The notes under the pieces were generated by a model. The model was not told the DNA's origin. It did no database searches and saw only the letters and a program-made list of their open reading frames with translations. Position numbers and translations under genes: made by a program. This document shows positions 34,358 to 39,743 of a DNA stretch of 39,743 bases, piece after piece; the first letter of the stretch is position 1; every line of letters begins with the position of its first letter. Source of the stretch: Treponema sp. (lineage in GTDB: Bacteria > Spirochaetota > Spirochaetia > Treponematales > Treponemataceae); assembly GCA_017549025.1 (NCBI GenBank), contig JAFYWB010000057.1, positions 1-39,743 of the forward strand, given 5' to 3'.

Positions 34358-34472
34358 AATCTTACAAAATGTATTTGCTGAATCTTACAGTGGGTATTAT
34401 TGCAATCTTACACTGTGTAAGATTAGGCTCTTACTATGTGTAAGATTGAGCTAGTACACTGTGTAAGAAGAT
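34358..34472. repeat. Repeat family 4: five 23-bp units with a TCTTACACTGTGTAAGA palindrome
   Basis: Units start at 34358, 34381, 34404, 34427 and 34450, a strict 23-bp spacing. The best copy reads AATCTTACACTGTGTAAGATT, a 21-bp palindrome with one central mismatch. The outer copies keep one arm. From 34473 to the end of the NERD gene at 34588 I see nothing else. Confidence 0.9.
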
Positions 34473-34587
34473 AAAGTTAAACAATGTTGGTGGATGGTGC
34501 GATTTGTTTAAAAAGAATTATAAGGCAAGAAGATGAGATATAGACAGAGAAATACCTAATCAACAGATCTATCGTAGTGTTTCATCT

Positions 34588-35340
34588 CTAATATGACATA
34601 GTAAATCTGCATCTTGGATAATTGGAACATCCATAAAATTTTCCATTCTTTCCAGTCCTTACTTTTAACTGCCCATTACATCTTGGACATAGTAAGTTTT
34701 CCATTTTTGCTTTTCTTTCAATGACAGTTTGTCTTATATCTTGAATATGCTTTGACCGAATGTTTTCATCTACAATATTGTGATTTAAAAGCAAATTCGT
34801 AATCTCTTGAGTTTCTCTATCAGAAAGACATTTATTTGTTGCATTTGAATAGATTAATTTTAAAAGATCATTTCCATAACTTACAGGAGTTTGAGAAGTA
34901 ATATCCTTCAATTCTGCATTACCAACAAAAACCACAATGGGAAAATATTCTATATCTTTATACTCTACAAGCAAGTCTTTCAGTGCAAAAATATGAGATT
35001 GATTTTGCTTTACAGGATTTCTGAATTTATGTTTTTCTTTGTAAATTACTTGCATCCAATACTCAGAATTTTCATGTCCAAAAATCCAACCACTATAGTT
35101 TTTAGTTTCAATCACAAAAATTCCATAGCATGAAACTACTATATGATCAATCTGGGTTGTTTTACCACTTTTTGTCCGCAACATTACATCATTTAGTATT
35201 TTATATTCATTTTCATTTAAAGAAGACAAAATTGTTGATACATTACGTTCCCCTTTATCTCCTTTACTAATATCATCCTTCTTACTAGAGATAATGAGTA
35301 TGACAAATATAATTAAAACAAATAAAAATAATACACCCAT
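34588..35340 (-). CDS. NERD-domain nuclease-like protein with membrane anchor and zinc ribbon
   Basis: A protein of 250 residues. One membrane helix forms the N-terminus (about 2-18). The NERD domain follows (about 25-145), with the nuclease-like Asp and Glu-x-Lys in QIDHIVVSCYGIFVIETKNY. The C-terminal topoisomerase-type zinc ribbon has CPRCNGQL and YGCSNYPRCRF (four Cys). NERD proteins are found with restriction and other DNA-processing genes, and the zinc ribbon suggests single-stranded DNA or RNA binding. It lies alone behind the repeat array. No good Shine-Dalgarno precedes the ATG. A role in defence is inference from its place. Confidence 0.87.
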   Translation of the reverse strand: MGVLFLFVLIIFVILIISSKKDDISKGDKGERNVSTILSSLNENEYKILNDVMLRTKSGKTTQIDHIVVSCYGIFVIETKNYSGWIFGHENSEYWMQVIYKEKHKFRNPVKQNQSHIFALKDLLVEYKDIEYFPIVVFVGNAELKDITSQTPVSYGNDLLKLIYSNATNKCLSDRETQEITNLLLNHNIVDENIRSKHIQDIRQTVIERKAKMENLLCPRCNGQLKVRTGKNGKFYGCSNYPRCRFTMSY

Positions 35341-35487
35341 AGTTACAACCGATTAGAACACTTCATCTTTCTCATCTTCCACAAATTTGCAAAATACATT
35401 CTAACATTTTTCGACCGAAAAAAGCAATCCCACCTGCATTTTTCAACCGAATAACCAGCAAGCCTCCCAGTACGAGCCCCCAAGCAG

Positions 35488-35632
35488 TGCTGGGGAAGGA
35501 GGGGGGTATTAGGTAGGGAGCGACCAGCCGTAAGGCTGGGAAAATCGCGATATATTGAGCGATTTTAGCGAGTCTCACTTTTGCCACCGCAAAAGTGCAG
35601 GAAACCCACCGCTTCTGAGTAGAGGGGTTTCC
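35488..35632. other. Run of stable hairpins upstream of the aconitase gene
   Basis: Four perfect stem-loops follow one another: CCAGCC-GTAA-GGCTGG (35524-35539, a GNRA tetraloop), AAAATCGC/GCGATTTT (35541-35566), CACTTTTGC/GCAAAAGTG (35576-35597) and GGAAACCC/GGGTTTCC (35600-35632). A CCCC...GGGG hairpin precedes them near 35488. No open frame of worth covers 35.34-35.76 kb. It may be a structured non-coding RNA or a dispersed repeat; the last stem is not followed by a T tract. Confidence 0.6.
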
Positions 35633-35653
35633 TCCCCCTAAATAAACTCATTC

Positions 35654-35682
35654 TTGTAAATTCCCCCTAAAAACGCTACAAT
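35654..35682 (+). promoter_or_regulatory. Sigma-70 promoter of the aconitase operon
   Basis: TTGTAA (35654-35659), exactly 17 nt, TACAAT (35677-35682) on the plus strand, about 75 nt before the aconitase ribosome binding site. Confidence 0.75.
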
Positions 35683-35763
35683 GTGACTAAAGTTATCAGC
35701 CTGAAATCTCGGGCTTGGTACACAGGGCCCCTCGTTTTGGCCACAAACATAAAGGAGAACACA

Positions 35764-37800
35764 ATGGCATTAACCTTGGCAGAAAAAATCCTGCAGGCCC
35801 ACCTGGTTCCAGAAGCCTGCCCCAACACAACATTTACCCCCGGAACACCAATCCAGCGGGGAGCGGACATTGCCATCCGCATTGACCAGACCCTCACTCA
35901 GGACGCCACTGGCACCATGACCTACCTACAGTTCGAGACCATCGGCATTCCCCGTGTTCGCACGGAGCTTTCCGTCTCCTACATCGACCACAACACCCTC
36001 CAAACCGACTTCCGCAACATGGACGACCACCGCTATCTTCAAAGCATTGCAGCCAAGTACGGCCTGTGGTTCTCCCGCTGCGGTAACGGAATCTGTCACC
36101 AGGTGCACTTGGAGCGCTTCGGCAAGCCTGGTAAGACCCTTCTTGGCTCCGACTCCCACACTCCCACTGGAGGCGGAATCGGCATGATTGCCATCGGTGC
36201 AGGTGGCCTTGACGTAGCCGTTGCCATGGGTGGAGGAGCATTTCACTTGGCCATGCCCAAAATCTACGGTGTCAAACTCACCGGAAGCCTCAAAAAAGGC
36301 GTGGGAGCCAAGGACGTTATCCTTGAAGTATTGCGACGTGAAACCGTAAAGGGTGGCGTTGGTGCCATTTACGAATATTTTGGTAGCGGTGCAGAAAGCC
36401 TCACCGTTCCCCAGCGAGCCACCATCACTAACATGGGAGCAGAGCTTGGTGCCACCTGCAGCATCTTCCCCTCAGACGCCACCACCAAGGCCTTCTTGGA
36501 AGCCATGGGCCGTGGACAGGAATGGAGCCAGCAGCAGGCCGATGAAGGAGCCACCTACGACAAGATTATCGAAATCGACTTGGATACCCTCAAGCCCCTG
36601 GCAGCAAAGCCCCACTCTCCCGACGCTGTAGCAGAAATCGCTTCCGTGGCAGGAGAAACTGTTACCCAGGTTTGTATCGGTTCTTGCACCAACAGCTCCT
36701 TGGACGATCTGGCAGCCGTTGCAGCCATTGTGCGGGGCAAGCACATTGCTCCTGGCGTAGAGGCAGGTATTGCTCCCGGAAGCCGCACCACTTTGCTGAT
36801 GGCAGAAAAGGCTGGTATTTTGGGTGATTTGATTCGTGCAGGATTCCGCATTTTGGAAAGTGCCTGCGGTCCCTGTATCGGTATGGGCTTTGCTCCCAAC
36901 ACCGAAGGCGTATCCCTTCGTACCTTCAACCGAAACTTTAAGGGACGCTCCGGTACTGCCGACGCAAAGGTATACCTAGTTTCCCCTGAAACTGCCGCAG
37001 CCGCAGCCATAACTGGTGTTATCACTGATGCTTCCACCTTGGACTACACCGATCCTTGCCTCACAGAAAAAGGCCGCCAGTCCCTGCTTTCTGGTGGACT
37101 TTCTGGCCTCACCAGTGCAGACATTACAGGAGCAGCCACCGACGACAGCATGCTCATTGCTCCCCTGCCTCAATCAGAAGCAGAGGCTGTGGAAGTTGTA
37201 CGTGGCCCCAACATCAAGCCCTGTCCTGCATCCCCATCATTTGAAGCTAGCCTCAAGCTGCCAGTATTGCTGAAGGCTGCCGACAATGTTTCCACCGACG
37301 ACATTATGCCTGCTGGAACAAAGGTGCTTCCTTTCCGCTCCAATATTCCAGAAATCTCCAAGTTCACCTTTGAGCGCATTGACGAAAACTTCTACGCCAA
37401 GGCCGAAAAGAACGGATTTGCTGGCTGCATCGTTGTAGGTGGTGAAAACTACGGTCAAGGTTCATCCCGTGAGCACGCCGCTCTGGGCCCCATGTATCTG
37501 GGAGTTCGTGTGGTATTGGTTAAGTCCTTTGCCCGCATCCACCAGGCCAACCTCATCAACTACGGCATTATCCCCATTACCTTTGCAAATCCTGCAGACT
37601 ACGACGGCATCCAGGAAGGTGACACCATCGAAATCACCAATATTGCCGCCGCCATGGAAACTGGAGAGGACTTTGCCATTACCGTAACAGGCCAGTCTGG
37701 CTCCAAGACCATTGTGGGCAAGAACACCATGGCTCAGCGCAGCAGAACCATCATCAAAGCTGGTGGTTTGGCAGCCTATACCCGTGGAGGCGGTCAGTAA
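35764..37800 (+). CDS. Aconitate hydratase
   Basis: A protein of 678 residues of the aconitase superfamily in which the Fe-S domains and the swivelling domain are in one chain. The [4Fe-4S] ligands are Cys308 (in IGSCTNSS) and Cys368/Cys371 (in ACGPCIGMG). Other landmarks are GSDSHTPTGGG, LRTFNRNFKGRSG, STDDIMPAGTK and the swivel signature ENYGQGSSREHAAL. It interconverts citrate and isocitrate; homoaconitase or isopropylmalate isomerase are less likely, because these are mostly two-subunit. The ATG is set by AAAGGAG; the frame is open 27 codons upstream without such a site. The well-studied T. pallidum lacks this pathway, so the host is probably a free-living or gut species. Confidence 0.9.
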   Translation: MALTLAEKILQAHLVPEACPNTTFTPGTPIQRGADIAIRIDQTLTQDATGTMTYLQFETIGIPRVRTELSVSYIDHNTLQTDFRNMDDHRYLQSIAAKYGLWFSRCGNGICHQVHLERFGKPGKTLLGSDSHTPTGGGIGMIAIGAGGLDVAVAMGGGAFHLAMPKIYGVKLTGSLKKGVGAKDVILEVLRRETVKGGVGAIYEYFGSGAESLTVPQRATITNMGAELGATCSIFPSDATTKAFLEAMGRGQEWSQQQADEGATYDKIIEIDLDTLKPLAAKPHSPDAVAEIASVAGETVTQVCIGSCTNSSLDDLAAVAAIVRGKHIAPGVEAGIAPGSRTTLLMAEKAGILGDLIRAGFRILESACGPCIGMGFAPNTEGVSLRTFNRNFKGRSGTADAKVYLVSPETAAAAAITGVITDASTLDYTDPCLTEKGRQSLLSGGLSGLTSADITGAATDDSMLIAPLPQSEAEAVEVVRGPNIKPCPASPSFEASLKLPVLLKAADNVSTDDIMPAGTKVLPFRSNIPEISKFTFERIDENFYAKAEKNGFAGCIVVGGENYGQGSSREHAALGPMYLGVRVVLVKSFARIHQANLINYGIIPITFANPADYDGIQEGDTIEITNIAAAMETGEDFAITVTGQSGSKTIVGKNTMAQRSRTIIKAGGLAAYTRGGGQ

Positions 37801-37801
37801 G

Positions 37802-39067
37802 ATGGAGTATCGGGCAATTCGTGATCCCTTGTGGAAGCACATCTACTTACCAGAAGCCCTAGCACAAGCCCTTACCACGGCAGACTTTGTTCGCCTTAGT
37901 AGGATTCGTCAGCTGGGGCCCACGGAATTGGTGTATCCAGGAGCTGTCCACACTCGAGCTGGACACTCCCTGGGAGTTTACGAAATTGCCCGACGGATAC
38001 TCCAGCGTCTGGAGCAACAGGGGGCGGACTGGATTACTCCCAGTGGCAGAATCTCATGGTATGCCGCCGCCCTCTTCCACGACATTGGCCACTTTCCCTA
38101 CACCCACTCCCTGAAGGAGCTGCCACTGGAGGAGCACGAGGTGCTTTCTGGTCGTATTGTGCTGAAGGAGGATTTAGCTCTCTGTATCAGCAAGGCGGGC
38201 GGAAATCCTGATCAAGTGGCAGCCATTATCGACACCACTATTCCAACTCAGGATGAAGAAACACTTTTTTACCGAAAGCTTCTTTCTGGGGTGCTGGATC
38301 CCGACAAGCTAGACTACCTGAACCGTGATGCCTATTATTGCGGCGTCCCCTACGGTATTCAGGACACAGAGTTTACCCTGGACCAGATTCTCCCCCATCG
38401 CCAGCGGGGTATCCAGCTTGATTCCTCTGCCATCCTATCCGTGGAGAACCTGCTTTTTTCCAAGTACCTGATGTATCGCTCCGTGTACTGGCACAAGCAG
38501 GTGCGCATTGCCACCGCCATGATGAAAAAGGCCCTCTATGCAGCCCTTTCCAAAAAGCTTGTTCACCCAGAGGAGCTGTACCAGCAGGACGATCAAGGAA
38601 TCCATCAGTTGTTGCAATCCATTGCCACTAGCCAGGGAGAAAAAGCATTTCCCGAGATTGTGCTAGCTACAGATGTGCAGGAACGCCACTTGTACAAGGT
38701 GGCTGCAGAAATCAAGTTTGATGGAACAAATCCCATCCACACCGCCTTGGAGCAGCTGGAAACTCGCCATGAAGCAGAAGAAAACCTTGCCCAAGAGCTA
38801 GGGATTCCACCTCAGCACATCCTCATTGACATTCCTGAGCGTATTTCCTTTGAAAGCGATCTGTGGATTTGTGACGAGGAAGTGCCCTTCTCCCAAAGCT
38901 CCACCGTATTTTCCAGCCAAACAGTGGCCTCCTTTACTGGAAGCCTGCGGAAAATCCGTGTGGCAATTCGTCAGCAGCAAAGAAGTGATTTCAGTCAAGA
39001 GAAAGAAGGTAAAATCATTGCCAGATTCCTCGATATGGAATATAATAATGATAATATACTTGGTTAG
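37802..39067 (+). CDS. HD-domain dNTPase/SAMHD1-like phosphohydrolase
   Basis: A protein of 421 residues with the HD metal site visible as His55 (RAGHSLGVYE), His93-Asp94 (LFHDIGHFPYTHS) and an Asp in LDPDKLDYLNRDAYY. This arrangement is that of dGTPase-like proteins such as SAMHD1 and related YdhJ/YwfO enzymes, which remove triphosphate from dNTPs. Substrate not predictable. The ATG is one base after the aconitase stop; a longer frame would overlap aconitase. The C-terminal ~150 residues are specific to this subgroup. It may control dNTP pools. Confidence 0.87.
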   Translation: MEYRAIRDPLWKHIYLPEALAQALTTADFVRLSRIRQLGPTELVYPGAVHTRAGHSLGVYEIARRILQRLEQQGADWITPSGRISWYAAALFHDIGHFPYTHSLKELPLEEHEVLSGRIVLKEDLALCISKAGGNPDQVAAIIDTTIPTQDEETLFYRKLLSGVLDPDKLDYLNRDAYYCGVPYGIQDTEFTLDQILPHRQRGIQLDSSAILSVENLLFSKYLMYRSVYWHKQVRIATAMMKKALYAALSKKLVHPEELYQQDDQGIHQLLQSIATSQGEKAFPEIVLATDVQERHLYKVAAEIKFDGTNPIHTALEQLETRHEAEENLAQELGIPPQHILIDIPERISFESDLWICDEEVPFSQSSTVFSSQTVASFTGSLRKIRVAIRQQQRSDFSQEKEGKIIARFLDMEYNNDNILG

Positions 39068-39081
39068 TTTTGGAGGATAAA

Positions 39082-39743
39082 ATGAAAGTTCAGAACGTAA
39101 TGGAATCATATATTACAAACCGCACCAATGCCCTCTACGACGAGTTTGCAGAGTCAAAGAATACCTTTATAACCTGTAGCTGTGATAATTGCCGTATGGA
39201 TACCATATGCTACGTGCTTAACAGAATCCATCCCAAGTACGTTGTGTCAGGACGTGGCATGACCTACGCAAACCTTGCCCTTAACGGACAGATTATGGCA
39301 GACATCGATGCCATGATTATTGATGGAATGCGCATTGTCAACGCAGCAAAGCGACCCTACCACGAAAAAAGAAAGATTGAAAATCCTGCAGAAAATGTGC
39401 CTGCTTTTAATTTCCCTGTGTTTATGGGAGCTGTATATGATGGCCATACCTTTGAACCCATGTCGGGAGTTACCGTAGAGCTTACCGCCGACGGAAAGCT
39501 TGTTTCCATGGAAGATGCTTCTTGGGAAAATCCTACCCTGACCTACAAGCCTGGCAAGGGAAGCTTTACCTTCAAGCCAATAGCCATTCCTGCAGACAAG
39601 GAAGGAGAAACAAAGAATTTCCCCTTTACCATCACCATTCGTGCAGAAAACTATCAGCCCTTGATTTATTCCTTCAACATCCCTGTTACCAGTAGCTTAG
39701 GAGAGCTTCCCTTCATTTCCTTAAAGGTGCAGGATAGCTACAT
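39082..39743 (+). CDS. ComFB-like protein with C-terminal extension, cut by the window end
   Basis: The first 220 residues are in the window. The N-terminal ~60 residues match the late competence protein ComFB: NVMESYITNRTNALYDEF, the CSCDNCRMD motif (Cys32, Cys34, Cys37, likely zinc binding) and VLNRIHPKYV. ComFB domains in cyanobacteria are reported receptors of cyclic dinucleotides. From about residue 105 a beta-rich region (FPVFMGAVYDGHTFEPMSG, ITIRAENYQPLIYSFNIPV) looks like a carboxypeptidase-regulatory-like or immunoglobulin-like fold. GGAGG precedes the ATG, 14 nt after the HD gene, in the same operon. Confidence 0.75.
   Translation, partial: MKVQNVMESYITNRTNALYDEFAESKNTFITCSCDNCRMDTICYVLNRIHPKYVVSGRGMTYANLALNGQIMADIDAMIIDGMRIVNAAKRPYHEKRKIENPAENVPAFNFPVFMGAVYDGHTFEPMSGVTVELTADGKLVSMEDASWENPTLTYKPGKGSFTFKPIAIPADKEGETKNFPFTITIRAENYQPLIYSFNIPVTSSLGELPFISLKVQDSY

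Larger units (their letters stand above)
20527..35340. other. AT-rich defence island
   Basis: From the res stop codon to the NERD gene all genes lie on the minus strand and the DNA is visibly more AT-rich, with AAA/AAT/ATT codon preference, than the flanking thi and aconitase genes. The content is restriction, helicase, nuclease and Fic genes, which suggests acquisition by horizontal transfer. I see no integrase, tRNA gene or clear direct repeats at the two edges, so the mechanism is unknown. Confidence 0.75.

Noticed and set aside
34069-34359. A 96-codon minus-strand frame with a Cys-rich 15-residue repeat
   Set aside because: It is the translation of the 45-bp DNA repeat, which stays open because 45 is a multiple of three. 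No ribosome binding site, no family, and the neighbouring repeats are non-coding.
33802-34472. CRISPR or similar spacer array
   Set aside because: Repeat units follow each other directly or with short related sequence; there are no unique spacers of constant length and no cas genes in the window. A guide-array reading would need variable segments, which I do not see.
1-39743. tRNA or rRNA genes
   Set aside because: I looked in the intergenic stretches and saw no cloverleaf with TTCRANNC-type T arm or rRNA-like sequence. A tRNAscan run would settle it.

Overview
The window looks like chromosomal DNA of a spirochaete close to Treponema. Support comes from a DUF5312-type protein (a family I know only from spirochaetes), the minus-strand run rplU-prp-rpmA-obgE-nadD-yqeK-LCP-rsfS, a TTG-started Obg, and poly-G tracts placed like known Treponema phase-variation switches. 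The genus is an inference from gene content; no rRNA or other marker is present.

Region 1 (1-15.4 kb, minus strand) is housekeeping. It starts at the left edge with a TTGACA / poly-G(10) / TAACAT promoter that would drive a gene outside the window. Then come the ribosome/GTPase/NAD/cell-envelope operon (rsfS to rplU, behind a very good promoter at 5.2 kb), argS, a laccase-domain protein, DUF5312, and a GH3 lipoprotein-pseudouridine synthase-RNA m5C methyltransferase-divergent polysaccharide deacetylase-tsaD operon with overlapping genes. Two promoters here sit so close to their ATG that the mRNAs look leaderless.

Region 2 (15.4-20.5 kb) has a repeat-rich gap, an Rpn-type PD-(D/E)XK nuclease gene, and a complete thiamine ABC transporter operon (thiB-thiP-thiQ, minus strand) under a TTGCCA-17-TATACT promoter and a TPP riboswitch that contains the thiB ribosome binding site. 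Eight tandem 12-bp units, most of them palindromic, lie between thiB and thiP.

Region 3 (20.5-35.3 kb) is a visibly AT-rich defence island, all on the minus strand. In transcription order it reads: SNF2-type helicase, DUF4391 protein, small membrane-anchored protein, RloC/PrrC-like AAA_13 ATPase with a candidate anticodon-nuclease triad, Fic AMP-transferase, type III methyltransferase Mod, type III restriction subunit Res. Many joints overlap by 1-8 nt. mod is broken in this sequence by a G8 tract; G7 or G10 would restore a protein of about 654 residues, so it looks like a phase-variable (phasevarion-type) methyltransferase caught in the OFF state. Upstream of the helicase lies a ~670-bp non-coding array of four successive families of short repeats, with unit lengths of 22, 22, 45 and 23 bp, ending near a NERD-domain nuclease gene. 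This array, and the coupling of a switchable type III system to an RloC-like suicide nuclease and a Fic enzyme, are the least ordinary parts of the window.

Region 4 (35.4-39.7 kb, plus strand, higher GC) begins with a run of stable hairpins and a TTGTAA-17-TACAAT promoter, followed by aconitase, an HD-domain dNTPase-like protein and the start of a ComFB-like gene cut by the window end.
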